A stretch of 64,000 nt of DNA from Frankiaceae bacterium. GTDB taxonomy: Bacteria > Actinomycetota > Actinomycetes > Mycobacteriales > SCTD01. The translations under genes and the position numbers were made by a program. The notes under the pieces were generated by a model, which saw only the letters and a program-made list of their open reading frames with translations, was not told where the DNA came from and ran no database searches. The DNA lies in assembly GCA_016650445.1 (NCBI GenBank), contig JAENVS010000036.1, positions 1 through 64,000 on the forward strand, written 5' to 3'. Shown in pieces: positions 34,486 through 42,121 of this stretch (its first letter is position 1; each line of letters opens with the position of its first letter).

Positions 34486-34513
34486 TCCACAGATGTCCTG
34501 GCCGTGGTGACCG
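34486..34513 (+). repeat. 28-bp dispersed direct repeat, copy 2
   Basis: Identical over 28 bases to 30810-30837. It lies upstream of the leftward secreted protein gene and of the RHH module at 34705. Confidence 0.6.
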
Positions 34514-34564
34514 TGCGGGTGCTCGGCGCGTTGCACCGCCTGCCCGGGGTGCAGCTCGGACCGT

Positions 34565-34626
34565 CTCGGAGGCACCGGGCCAACATCCCGGCGCGCCCTC
34601 CCGGCGGCTCCGAGATCGGCCGCGGG
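34565..34626 (+). repeat. Repeat upstream of TA module 2, copy 1
   Basis: About 60 bases from CTCGGAGGCACCGGGCCAAC to the GATCGGCCG end recur at 37018-37076 in the same orientation with few changes. The block has TCGGAG...CTCCGA ends and inner CCGGG/CCCGG arms, so it can fold. Both copies lie directly upstream of an antitoxin or HTH gene in this island. Confidence 0.65.
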
Positions 34627-34672
34627 GACGGCGGATGGCGCACGGACCGATGACGCGACGTGGCGAGGTTGC

Positions 34673-34684
34673 TATCATGAGATA
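34673..34684. promoter_or_regulatory. Operator of TA module 2
   Basis: TATC-ATGA-GATA is a small perfect palindrome 20 bases before the antitoxin ATG, in an AT-rich patch. It is a likely binding site for the antitoxin and overlaps a TATCAT sequence usable as a -10. Confidence 0.5.
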
Positions 34685-34704
34685 TCACGCGGAAGTGAGA
34701 ACTG

Positions 34705-34926
34705 ATGACCGACATCCTGGTGCGCGATGTCCCCGAGGACGTGGTCGCAGGCCTCGAGGCGCGAGCCGCGCGGATGGGGTTGTCGCGCAGCGAGTACCTC
34801 CGGCGTCGCCTCGCGCAGGAGGCGCTCACGGCGGGCCCGCCGGTGACCGCCGAGGACCTGGCCGACTTCGCCGAGACCTTCGCTGATCTCGCCGATCCCG
34901 AGGTGATGAAAGCAGCCTGGGAATGA
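34705..34926 (+). CDS. vapB: RHH (FitA-like) antitoxin of module 2
   Basis: A 73-residue RHH antitoxin: [20 protein letters not shown] forms the strand and first helix, [18 protein letters not shown] the second helix, and the acidic tail ([19 protein letters not shown]) is the toxin-binding part. It overlaps the toxin gene as ATGA. Confidence 0.87.
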   Translation: MTDILVRDVPEDVVAGLEARAARMGLSRSEYLRRRLAQEALTAGPPVTAEDLADFAETFADLADPEVMKAAWE

Positions 34927-35330
34927 CCGAGTGGCTCGTCGACACCTCGGCGCTCGTCCGACTCGCCGCGAGTCCGGAGATGGCGGTGTGGACGGATCGG
35001 ATCGACCGAGCACTGGTACGCATCGCGACGGTCACCCGTCTCGAGGTCGGCTTCGCGGCGAGATCGGGCGAGGACCTGCGACGTCGCGTGCGCCGAGCGC
35101 CGTTGGGCTCGATGCCCGTCGCGTACCAGACGCCGGCAATCGAGGACCGGGCGATGGAGGTTCAGATGCTCCTTGCTGACCGAGGTCAGCACCGGGCGCC
35201 TTCGATCCCGGACCTGATCGTCGCCGCCACCGCGGAGCTTTCCGGGCTCACCGTGCTCCACCTCGACAAGGACTTCGAGCTCATCGCGCAGACGACCGGC
35301 CAGCCGGTCGAGCGCCTCGCGATCGCTTGA
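34923..35330 (+). CDS. vapC: PIN-domain toxin of module 2
   Basis: A 135-residue PIN ribonuclease with acidic sites in [23 protein letters not shown] and [13 protein letters not shown], and a final [12 protein letters not shown]. It pairs with the antitoxin at 34705. The opening and closing motifs resemble mycobacterial VapC toxins of the FitB-like group. Confidence 0.9.
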   Translation: MTEWLVDTSALVRLAASPEMAVWTDRIDRALVRIATVTRLEVGFAARSGEDLRRRVRRAPLGSMPVAYQTPAIEDRAMEVQMLLADRGQHRAPSIPDLIVAATAELSGLTVLHLDKDFELIAQTTGQPVERLAIA

Positions 35331-35383
35331 CCCTCCCCGGCGCGCGTTGCCGGCGTACAAGCAGCGGAGAGCTCACGGCGTCC

Positions 35384-35477
35384 CGGGCGGAGTGGGCCGC
35401 GGAGTGCGCGTCGTTTCGCGCTCAGGTGATGACCGAGATCGATCGCTCCCAGGCGTCGCAGGCACGGTGGGTTGCAC
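35384..35477 (+). pseudogene. Fragment of the coiled-coil/TM family
   Basis: In frame +, FRAQVMTEIDRSQASQARWV resembles the segment before the membrane helix of the gene at 30886-31254 (QLRTEIHAALASQTRWMV). The membrane segment itself is replaced by the operator of the next toxin module. It is a short decayed remnant. Confidence 0.5.
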
Positions 35478-35489
35478 GGGCTCGATGCG

Positions 35490-35512
35490 ATGGTGTAGTA
35501 GTATTACACCAT
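35490..35512. promoter_or_regulatory. Palindromic operator over the start of TA module 3
   Basis: ATGGTGTA (35490-35497) and TACACCAT (35505-35512) are a perfect 8-bp inverted repeat with a 7-base spacer. The right arm covers the first two bases of the ATG start at 35511. It should be bound by the excisionase-like antitoxin. Confidence 0.7.
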
Positions 35513-35816
35513 GCTCGTCGTAGATGGTGTTGATGTCATGGAGGTGCGGGAGGCGGCGGCGTACGTCGGACGCACCCCGGAGACCGTCCGGCGGTGGGTG
35601 TGGTCGCAGCGAGTCAGCAGCGTCCGGCGGGGGAACCGGCTGCTCATTCCCAAGCACGAGCTCGATGCCGCCCTCGGCCGCTCGTCAGGGCCGTCGGCGG
35701 GGCCGGTGCCGTCTTTGCGCGAGTGGGCGGCCGGTGTCCCTCGACTGCGGGTCGGACCGGGCTCCGCCGCCGACCTGGTGATCGAGGACCGCTGGTCCGA
35801 TGACCACAGTCGTTGA
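35511..35816 (+). CDS. Excisionase/MerR-like antitoxin of module 3
   Basis: A 101-residue protein with an N-terminal excisionase-type winged helix: VMEVREAAAYVGRTPETVRR, then SVRRGNRLLIPKHELDAAL. The C-terminal 45 residues are less ordered and contain LREWAAG and a final acidic stretch for toxin binding. The PIN toxin overlaps its end by 17 bases. Such HTH antitoxins are a known alternative to RHH in actinobacterial PIN modules. Confidence 0.8.
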   Translation: MLVVDGVDVMEVREAAAYVGRTPETVRRWVWSQRVSSVRRGNRLLIPKHELDAALGRSSGPSAGPVPSLREWAAGVPRLRVGPGSAADLVIEDRWSDDHSR

Positions 35817-36222
35817 TGCCAGCGTCGTCGTCGACTGGGTCGCACCCGACCTCGCGCCGGCGGCGCCCGCGCTGGTGCTGCTCGACCGGCTCGCGGCGGC
35901 CGGCGAGCCACTCGCTGCACCTGAGCTGCTCATCCTCGAGGTCGGCAACGCCCTGCTCACCGGCATCCGACGCGGTCGCTGGAACGGCGCCGAAGCCGAT
36001 GCGGCCTACGCGCACCTGCGCAGCCTGCCGATCATGTTGTACGCCGTGGCAGCCGACGTGGATCGGGCCTTCGAGCTGTCGAGGCGGTACGACGAGCATC
36101 CGGCGTACGACATGGTCTACGTCGCGTTGGCGGAGCGGCTGTCCACCTCGCTGGTGACTGCCGACACGCGACTGCTGGAGCGCCTGCGTCACGTCCCCTA
36201 CGTCGTCGGCGTGGCCGGGTAG
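35800..36222 (+). CDS. vapC: PIN-domain toxin of module 3
   Basis: A 140-residue PIN ribonuclease: TVVDASVVVDWVAPD, ELLILEVGNALLTG, YDMVYVALAE and LVTADTRLLERL carry the acidic residues. It is paired with the excisionase-like antitoxin at 35511. It ends convergent with the toxin of module 4, separated by a hairpin. Confidence 0.88.
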   Translation: MTTVVDASVVVDWVAPDLAPAAPALVLLDRLAAAGEPLAAPELLILEVGNALLTGIRRGRWNGAEADAAYAHLRSLPIMLYAVAADVDRAFELSRRYDEHPAYDMVYVALAERLSTSLVTADTRLLERLRHVPYVVGVAG

Positions 36223-36275
36223 CACCTCGGCGCGACGGAGTGTCTTGCGCCGGGTGCGTGGGCGCAGGAAGAAGC

Positions 36276-36291
36276 GCGCGATCCCTCGCGC
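36276..36291. terminator. Hairpin between convergent vapC genes
   Basis: GCGCGA-TCCC-TCGCGC is a perfect 6-bp stem with a 4-base loop placed between two convergent toxin genes. It has no U-run on either strand, so termination is inferred from position and GC stem. Confidence 0.45.
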
Positions 36292-36293
36292 AG

Positions 36294-36725
36294 CTAAAGG
36301 ACTGTCAGGTTCTCCTTCGTCGCGTGCGGCACGGCCGTCAGCGGCACGGAACGGTCGAACGTGACCAGACGTCCTCCCCGCGCTGCGGCTAGGGCAAGCA
36401 GGTAGGCGTCGGTGACCTGACGGGCGCTGTGCAGGCGAGAGCGGTCGATCACGGCTGGATCAAGCAGGCTGACGTCGCATGGCCAGAACTCGTGGTGCCC
36501 GCCAGCCCGCGCCCGGCCAAGTAACGCGATTGCCTGTCCGGGAGCGACCGGATTGGGGTAGCGCGGCTGGCTGAGAATGCGCACGAATCCGTTCTCTGTC
36601 ACCGCGCACGACGCCCAACCGGCGCTGATCTCGTCGTCGAGCCAGCTGGTTGCCAGCCCGTGGTCGACATGCTCACTGTCCAGCAGGGCGATCAGGACGT
36701 TGACGTCGAGCAGCGCGCGTCTCAC
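36294..36725 (-). CDS. vapC: PIN-domain toxin of module 4
   Basis: A 143-residue PIN ribonuclease. Its motifs are ALLDVNVLIALLDSEH, AVTENGFVRILS, QVTDAYLLALA and LVTFDRSVPL. The pattern matches a VapC group seen with RHH antitoxins. GTG 36725 overlaps the antitoxin stop as GTGA. Confidence 0.9.
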   Translation of the reverse strand: MRRALLDVNVLIALLDSEHVDHGLATSWLDDEISAGWASCAVTENGFVRILSQPRYPNPVAPGQAIALLGRARAGGHHEFWPCDVSLLDPAVIDRSRLHSARQVTDAYLLALAAARGGRLVTFDRSVPLTAVPHATKENLTVL

Positions 36726-36958
36726 TCGGGCTCGTCATCCAGCAGCCGGTCGATGAGCGCGTTGGAGACGGTCCCACCACGGTGCGGAAGCGGCGTGAAG
36801 CCATGCTTGCCGGGGCGCGTGCGCGGGGGGCTGCTCCCTCCGGTGAGCGCTTGGCGGGCCAGGTCGGAGATCACTGCACCTGCGCTTCGCTTCTCTCGCC
36901 GAGCTCGGTCCTGGACCGCCGTGAGCACGTCGTCGTCGACGTTCAGTGTGGTGCGCAT
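36722..36958 (-). CDS. vapB: RHH antitoxin of module 4
   Basis: A 78-residue RHH antitoxin: MRTTLNVDDDVLTAVQDRAR, then KRSAGAVISDLARQAL. The tail (FTPLPHRGGTVSNALIDRLL) is the usual toxin-contact segment of this group. It is the first gene of a leftward pair and has a palindrome just upstream. Confidence 0.88.
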   Translation of the reverse strand: MRTTLNVDDDVLTAVQDRARREKRSAGAVISDLARQALTGGSSPPRTRPGKHGFTPLPHRGGTVSNALIDRLLDDEPE

Positions 36959-36964
36959 GCATCA

Positions 36965-36978
36965 GATGCTATCGCATC
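36965..36978. promoter_or_regulatory. Operator of TA module 4
   Basis: GATGC-TATC-GCATC is a perfect palindrome 6 bases upstream of the antitoxin ATG on the minus strand. Likely the antitoxin's own binding site. Confidence 0.6.
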
Positions 36979-37017
36979 AGTCACCTCCCACATCCCACGG
37001 AGCCTGGCTCGAACCAT

Positions 37018-37076
37018 CTCGGAGGCACCGGGCCAACACGCCGGCGCGCCCTCCCGGCAGCTCCGAGATCGGCCGG
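37018..37076 (+). repeat. Repeat upstream of the HTH-nucleotidyltransferase pair, copy 2
   Basis: Near-copy of 34565-34626 in the same orientation, starting CTCGGAGGCACCGGG. It again lies upstream of a TA-type operator. Confidence 0.65.
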
Positions 37077-37094
37077 GACGGGGGACGTGGGTGA

Positions 37095-37112
37095 CATAGC
37101 GAACTTGCTATG
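37095..37112. promoter_or_regulatory. Operator before the HTH gene
   Basis: CATAGC-GAACTT-GCTATG is a perfect 6-bp inverted repeat with a 6-base spacer, 8 bases before the GTG at 37121. A likely binding site for the HTH protein encoded there. Confidence 0.65.
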
Positions 37113-37120
37113 ATGGTGCC

Positions 37121-37447
37121 GTGTTGGGCGCGGATCTTGTGCGGCAGGCGCGACGCCGGGCTGATCTGACGCAGCAGCAGCTCGCCGACCGCGCCGGCAC
37201 CACCCAGTCGGCGATCGCGCGGCTGGAGAGCGGCCGCACCAGCCCGTCGTTCGACCAGGTGATCCGGCTGATCCGGCTGTGCGGCTACCGCCTCGACGTG
37301 GCGCTGGACCCGTACGACGACTCCGATGTCGCCCAAGCCGAAGCGTTGCTCAAGCTGCCCGTTGATGAGCGGTTCGATCGGATGTACGCCGGCATCGCTT
37401 TCGCCGAGGAACTGCGTGAGGCATACCGCAAGGCAGTCGCGACGTGA
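37121..37447 (+). CDS. XRE-family HTH antitoxin-like protein
   Basis: A 108-residue protein with an N-terminal Cro/C1-type helix-turn-helix: ADLTQQQLADRAGTTQSAIA, then RLESGRTSPSFDQVIRL. The C-terminal part (about 70-105) is helical and may contact the partner. Its stop overlaps the nucleotidyltransferase gene as GTGA. This arrangement is common in nucleotidyltransferase-based toxin systems, where the HTH protein represses and may neutralise. Confidence 0.8.
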   Translation: MLGADLVRQARRRADLTQQQLADRAGTTQSAIARLESGRTSPSFDQVIRLIRLCGYRLDVALDPYDDSDVAQAEALLKLPVDERFDRMYAGIAFAEELREAYRKAVAT

Positions 37448-37959
37448 CCTTCAATGGCCACGCGATCCTCGAGGTTCTCACCCGCTACGGCGTCGACTTC
37501 ATCGTCATTGGCGGGTTCGCAGCTGTCGCGCAGGGATCGCCCATCCCGACGAACGACGTCGACATCACACCCGAGCGAGATCGCGGCAACTTCGCCCGCC
37601 TGTCGGCGGCCCTGACCGAGCTCGACGCGAAGGTCCGGGCCGAGGGCCTGGACCCGATGCAGTTCGCGCACGACGCGGACTCGCTCGCCGCCGTACAGAT
37701 CTGGAACCTCACAACGACGTACGGCGACCTCGACATCTCAGTGATGCCGTCGGGCACCCGCGGTTACGAGGACCTGCGCCGCGATGCCGTCGAGATCGAG
37801 ATCCGCGGCGTCCGGGTGCTGCTCGCCTCGCTCGCGGACATCGTGCGGAGCAAGGACGCGGCCGGCCGTGACAAGGACCGCCGGGCCCTGCCGGTGCTGC
37901 GTGAGCTGCTCGCCCGGCAGACCCGAGCCCGCGCTGCAGGACCTGACGCGCCAGGCTGA
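37444..37959 (+). CDS. Nucleotidyltransferase-fold (AbiEii/MNT-like) protein
   Basis: A 171-residue protein with the motif VIGGFAAVAQGSPIPTNDVD, the GG-x-A...D-x-D signature of nucleotidyltransferases, and a further acidic residue in YGDLDISVMP. Such proteins can act as toxins that add nucleotides to tRNA. Translation is coupled to the HTH gene. No toxicity is proven, and a housekeeping use cannot be excluded. Confidence 0.8.
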   Translation: MTFNGHAILEVLTRYGVDFIVIGGFAAVAQGSPIPTNDVDITPERDRGNFARLSAALTELDAKVRAEGLDPMQFAHDADSLAAVQIWNLTTTYGDLDISVMPSGTRGYEDLRRDAVEIEIRGVRVLLASLADIVRSKDAAGRDKDRRALPVLRELLARQTRARAAGPDAPG

Positions 37960-37981
37960 CTCCGACGGGACCGAGCCCGCG

Positions 37982-38386
37982 TCAGGACAGGACCGTGACT
38001 CCGGCGTCGGACGCTCGCGCGGCGAGCTGACTGTCGAGCGTCGCGAGTGCGAGGCCGTGCTGGGCAGCCAGTGCGAGGTAGGCCGCGTCATAGGCACTGA
38101 TCTGGTGCCGGCGGGCGACATCGAGCAGCGCTGTGGCATCAGGCGGAGACTCGGCGACCCCGATCGGCAGCTGGTGAAGCAGGTCCAGGAAATGCGCGGA
38201 CTGAGCCTCGGTCAGACGACGACGCCGCTCCGCGACCGCGAGCACGTTGGTGACCTCGTAGACCCAGAGGGCCGGCACGAGCGCGTCCTGCACGGCCAGC
38301 AGATCAAGCACGTTCTCGGATGCGGGTGTCGTCTCATCCTCGAAGCACCAGGACATCGCGACCGATGCATCGAGCACGAACGTCAC
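37982..38386 (-). CDS. vapC: PIN-domain toxin of module 5
   Basis: A 134-residue PIN ribonuclease: FVLDASVAMSWCFEDE, LWVYEVTNVLAVAERR, SAYDAAYLALAAQ and ALATLDSQLA hold the acidic set. GTG 38386 overlaps the antitoxin stop as GTGA. It is convergent with the nucleotidyltransferase gene, with a 22-base gap. Confidence 0.9.
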   Translation of the reverse strand: MTFVLDASVAMSWCFEDETTPASENVLDLLAVQDALVPALWVYEVTNVLAVAERRRRLTEAQSAHFLDLLHQLPIGVAESPPDATALLDVARRHQISAYDAAYLALAAQHGLALATLDSQLAARASDAGVTVLS

Positions 38387-38622
38387 GGGCGACGCCCCTC
38401 GTCGATCATGTCCCTGACCGTCAGGTCACCGCGGGATGCGCCTTCCCGGGCCGTGCGGATGTCGGCGATGACGGTGGCGGCATCTGCTGCGCGTGGCCCG
38501 ACCGGCACGAGGCGGGCCACGGCGCGCCCGTGCTTGGTGATGACGATGCTGGTGCCTTGCTCGACCTGGTCGAGCAGCCGCGGAAGATGTGTCTTGGCCT
38601 CGTAGGCGCCGACTGACTCCAT
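38383..38622 (-). CDS. Phd/YefM antitoxin of module 5
   Basis: A 79-residue Phd-type antitoxin: SVGAYEAKTHLPRLLDQVEQ, then IVITKHGRAVARLVPVGP. The C-terminal part (TVRDMIDEGRRP) covers the toxin. ATG 38622 is used; a TTG lies just upstream. GACTAGTC at 38630-38637 is a palindrome just before it and may be the operator. Confidence 0.88.
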   Translation of the reverse strand: MESVGAYEAKTHLPRLLDQVEQGTSIVITKHGRAVARLVPVGPRAADAATVIADIRTAREGASRGDLTVRDMIDEGRRP

Positions 38623-38661
38623 CAACCAAGACTAGTCGCAGACCAGGCTGAATGCAACCCA

Positions 38662-38760
38662 CCCGTCCAGCGGTCGGCTGGGCCCGGACGGGGCGAACCC
38701 CGGGCTGCTTCCTCCGCCTTGCGGCGAAGGGCCGGGGGGACGATGTCCGGCAGCCCGGGG
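38662..38760. other. Two tandem strong hairpins in an unannotated 460-bp gap
   Basis: Between 38623 and 39083 no protein gene is convincing. The first hairpin pairs CCCGTCC (38662-38668) with GGACGGG (38686-38692). The second pairs CCCCGGGCTGC (38698-38708) with GCAGCCCGGGG (38750-38760), a perfect 11-bp stem enclosing a smaller CCGC-CTT-GCGG hairpin. The rest of the gap, up to the AGGAGG at 39073, has no obvious element. It could be a leader of the small gene at 39084, a structured RNA, or a terminator. No known RNA family was recognised. Confidence 0.4.
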
Positions 38761-39083
38761 TCTGGTGCCTGTCGTTGGATTCGCCGGAGCGCCCGTACAA
38801 GGCGCCAAGGTCAGTCCAACACGGTCCTTCTACGGCGTCCTAGCGGACAGCCACCTCACGAGTCCCAGAAGTACACAAAGTCCTGGACCACCTCCTCTCC
38901 CGTGTGCGCCAAGGGTAAATGGCGGGCGGCGACTTGTCACCGGGAAATCAAGCCGACACGCCGCACCGCGAGAGAACCCAGAACTTGAGGGGCAGTACGG
39001 CGCAGTGCCTGTTCACCCGGTCGGTGGTTGTTCGGCCGCTTTGGTCGCCCGACATACAAGGCATCGGCACACAGGAGGCTCAC

Positions 39084-39218
39084 GTGACCCCCGCCCCCAT
39101 GGCGTTGCTGTCCAGCGGCGTACCGCTCTCGCTGCTCATGGACCTCGTCTTGGGCCCGAACAGCGAGGACCTGCTCAGCCAAGAGCACCTGTCGGACATC
39201 CGCGAGTCCTACGAGTAG
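39084..39218 (+). CDS. Small conserved-looking actinobacterial protein
   Basis: A 44-residue protein, VTPAPMALLSSGVPLSLLMD then an acidic helical end. AGGAGG at 39073-39078 is ideally placed before GTG 39084. Short proteins with a similar Leu-rich N-terminus (LLSSGVPLSLLMDL) and acidic tail are, as I recall, common in actinobacteria, without known function. A longer in-frame start exists at 38919, but its extra sequence looks noncoding. Confidence 0.7.
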   Translation: MTPAPMALLSSGVPLSLLMDLVLGPNSEDLLSQEHLSDIRESYE

Positions 39219-39304
39219 GTCCTCAGCGCTGCATCGCCTGCCCACGAAGAGGGATCCCAGCGGCTACCCTGCGCAACCGGGGCGCCCGTCGCGCGTCCTG
39301 AGTA

Positions 39305-39320
39305 GGGGGAGCTGTCCCCC
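39305..39320. terminator. Short GC hairpin before the large secreted protein gene
   Basis: GGGGGA-GCTG-TCCCCC, a perfect 6-bp stem with a 4-base loop, 86 bases after the small gene and 20 bases before GTG 39341. It may end the small gene's transcript or lie in the leader of the next gene. No U-run. Confidence 0.35.
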
Positions 39321-39340
39321 ACCAGCCGGGGAGTAGCGCA

Positions 39341-42121
39341 GTGCGCCGTACAACAAAGCAGTCCTTGGTCGCCGCGCTCGCGGCCGCAACGGCCGTCGCG
39401 GGGATCCTCGCCATGCCCGCCGCCTCCGCGGCGACACCACCGCCACCCCGCACCGGCACGCTCGCGCAGCTGGCGGGCACCGACGGCTGCATCCAGGACG
39501 CCGTCATCCCCGTCGCGTCGCGCGAGGGCTGCGCGACCGGGAGTGCCCTGCAGGGCGCCGGCTCGTCAGCGGTGACCTCGGACGGCGCCTTCGTGTTCGT
39601 CGCCGGCACCACGGGCGGGGGCTCGATCACGACGTTCACCCGTGACCAGATGACCGGCGCCCTCACCCAGGCGAGCTGCCTCACGGCCCTCGCCGTCACC
39701 GGCTGCGCGACGCTCGCCGAGATCAGCGGCCTCGCCTCGATCACGATCAACCACGCCGACGACCGCTTGTACGCCCCCATCCCGGCCACCGCGAAGGTCT
39801 TGATCCTCACCATCGGGGCAGGCGGCGTCGTGACCCGCACCAGTGGACCGACCGGGTGCGTCCAGAACTCCCCGACGCCCAGCCAGACCTGCAGCCCCGG
39901 TAGCGGCATCCCGGTGCCCACCGCGGTCGCGCTCACGCCGACGGACTCGTCCTTCTACGTCGTGAGCAGGTCGAACGGCACGGCAAGCGGCTCCCTCGCC
40001 GTGTTCGACGTCGACCCCGACACGGCGGCATCGGTCTTCCGCTCCTGCCTGCAGACCGGCGCTGACCCGACGCCGCCGCCGTGCGACGCCGCAGACGGCC
40101 TCACCAACGCCCGGGCCGTGGCGGTCACTGGCAGCAACGTGTACGTCGCCGCCTTCGGGACATTGGGGACCGGCGCCGTCGCGCTGGCGACCGACTCGGG
40201 AGGTCCCGGCCCCGCCGGGCTCGCGGAGACCGCCTGCTACGGCACGCTGCCCACCTGCACCGCGGCGCGTGCGGTCGGCGGCGCATCGGACGTCGTCGTC
40301 AGCCCGGACGGCACGAACGTGTACGTCGGCGCCACCGACCGCAGCACCGACGGCTCGATCATCGGCGGCGGCGTCGCGCTGTTCGTGCGCAACGCCACCG
40401 ACGGCACGCTCACGCAGCCCACGGGCGAGGCGGGCTGCATCGTCCAGACCACCGTCACCGCCAGTAACACCTGCGCGCGTGGCCGTGGGCTGAAGGGCGT
40501 CGGCTCCCTCGTGGCGAGCCCCGACAACCGCAACGTCTACACGGCTGCCGCGCTCAACAACCCGGCGGGCACCGCCAACACGGGGAGCAGCGCCGTGGCG
40601 ATCCTCGAGCGGAGCGCCACGCCGACGGTCGGCATCTTGGCCCAGCCGACCGGCACCGAAGGTTGTTTCTCCTCGCAGACGACGGACGGCTGCGCCCTCG
40701 CCCGCGGCCTGAAGTCACCGGGCGCCGGGCCGCACTCCCTCGTGCTCACGCCCACCGGGAGCTTCTTGTACGCCGCAGCGGCGACGAGCCAGGCGGTCGC
40801 GGCCTTCGCGCCGCAGGGCAGTGACCTGCGGCTGACCGCCGCGCCGCAGGCCGGGCCGTACTCCGTGGGTCAGGCCTACAGCATCACCCTGACCGTGACC
40901 AACGCCGGCGCGCTGCCGGCGACCAACGTGCGGCTCACTGATGCCATCGGGCCGGGCGGAGCCATCATCGGGGCCACCCCCTCGCAAGGAAGCTGCACGG
41001 TCAATCCGACGGTGTGCACCCTCGGCACCCTCGCCGTCGACGCCTCCGCCACGGTCGTCATCCGCTGGCAGCCGACGGGCAACGGGACGCAGACCAACGT
41101 GGCGCGCGTGCAGGCCGACCAGGGTGACGCGTCACGTGCCGACAACGTCGCCACCACCTCGCTCGCCTCCGGGCCGACCACCCTTGCCGTCGTGAGCGGC
41201 GCCGGTCAGACGGCGAAGGTCAGCACGTCCTTCGCCGCGCCGATCAAGGTCTCGCTGAAGGACAACGCGGGCGCCGCGCTGCAGGGTCAGCAGGTCACCT
41301 TCACCGCGCCGGGCGGCACCGGTGCCTCTGCCTTCTTCGCCACCGCTTCGAGCGAGACGGTCGTGACCGACGCCAACGGCATCGCGACCTCGTCGGTGCC
41401 GGTCGCCAACAGCGTCGTCGGCACCTACTCCGTCACCGTCTCGTCGGCCAGCGCGGTGTCGCAGAGCGTCGCGCTGACCAACAGCGCCACCGACCCCACC
41501 CCGAGCCCGTCGTCGACCGTGTCGCCGAGCCCCGGTGCGCAGCGGCTGGGCCTGTTCCTGACCAGCCCGGCCACCATCACGCCTGGGACCCCGTCGACCT
41601 GGCGGGGCACCGGCCCGGCGAACGCCGCAGTGACGCTGCGCTGCTACAGCCGGTTCCCGGAGAACTCCCAGCCAGGGAGCGGTACGCCGGCGTACTTCGA
41701 CGCGCGACTCGCCACCCTGAGCAGCACCGGGTCGGTCACCTTCAGCCTCAACCCGGGCACCAACACCCGCTGCTTCCTGCGCAACCGCAACGCCGCCGAC
41801 GGCGACGCCACGTCGTCCAACTCGATCGCGCAGAACGTCGCGACGGCGCTGAGCCTGAGCGCCTACCGCGACGGCGTGCGGCAGTACCACTTCCAGGGCC
41901 GCAACCTGCCGCGTCGGGCCGGGCAGCTGATCACGCTGTACCGGGTCAACGAGTTCGGTCAGGAGATCCGTACCGCGACGACGACGACGGACTCAACGGG
42001 GATCTGGCGGATCGACCGCCGGTTCACCGGCTCCGGCTCGTTCAACTTCCGGGCCCGGACGAGTCAGACGCTGACCAACGTCGCCGGCGTCAGCAACACG
42101 CGGCTGACGATCATCCACTAG
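39341..42121 (+). CDS. Large secreted beta-propeller/Ig-like protein
   Basis: A 926-residue exported protein. Signal peptide 1-31, ending in AAS-AAT. Residues about 35-500 hold recurring TQPxGxxGC..- and SPDxxNVYxA-like blocks that resemble seven-bladed beta-propeller repeats, many with paired cysteines. Residues about 505-620 look like a DUF11/CARDB domain (YSITLTVTNAGALPATNVRL), about 625-715 Ig-like, then a short PTPSPSS linker (about 720) and a two-part C-terminal module (about 735-926) also found in the protein at 43563-45749. GTG 39341 has GGGGAG upstream. It is probably wall- or surface-associated. Function unknown. Confidence 0.8.
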   Translation: MRRTTKQSLVAALAAATAVAGILAMPAASAATPPPPRTGTLAQLAGTDGCIQDAVIPVASREGCATGSALQGAGSSAVTSDGAFVFVAGTTGGGSITTFTRDQMTGALTQASCLTALAVTGCATLAEISGLASITINHADDRLYAPIPATAKVLILTIGAGGVVTRTSGPTGCVQNSPTPSQTCSPGSGIPVPTAVALTPTDSSFYVVSRSNGTASGSLAVFDVDPDTAASVFRSCLQTGADPTPPPCDAADGLTNARAVAVTGSNVYVAAFGTLGTGAVALATDSGGPGPAGLAETACYGTLPTCTAARAVGGASDVVVSPDGTNVYVGATDRSTDGSIIGGGVALFVRNATDGTLTQPTGEAGCIVQTTVTASNTCARGRGLKGVGSLVASPDNRNVYTAAALNNPAGTANTGSSAVAILERSATPTVGILAQPTGTEGCFSSQTTDGCALARGLKSPGAGPHSLVLTPTGSFLYAAAATSQAVAAFAPQGSDLRLTAAPQAGPYSVGQAYSITLTVTNAGALPATNVRLTDAIGPGGAIIGATPSQGSCTVNPTVCTLGTLAVDASATVVIRWQPTGNGTQTNVARVQADQGDASRADNVATTSLASGPTTLAVVSGAGQTAKVSTSFAAPIKVSLKDNAGAALQGQQVTFTAPGGTGASAFFATASSETVVTDANGIATSSVPVANSVVGTYSVTVSSASAVSQSVALTNSATDPTPSPSSTVSPSPGAQRLGLFLTSPATITPGTPSTWRGTGPANAAVTLRCYSRFPENSQPGSGTPAYFDARLATLSSTGSVTFSLNPGTNTRCFLRNRNAADGDATSSNSIAQNVATALSLSAYRDGVRQYHFQGRNLPRRAGQLITLYRVNEFGQEIRTATTTTDSTGIWRIDRRFTGSGSFNFRARTSQTLTNVAGVSNTRLTIIH

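Noticed and set aside
38919-39083. Longer N-terminus for the 44-residue protein
   Set aside because: The strong AGGAGG sits directly before GTG 39084 and the extra part has no protein-like pattern.
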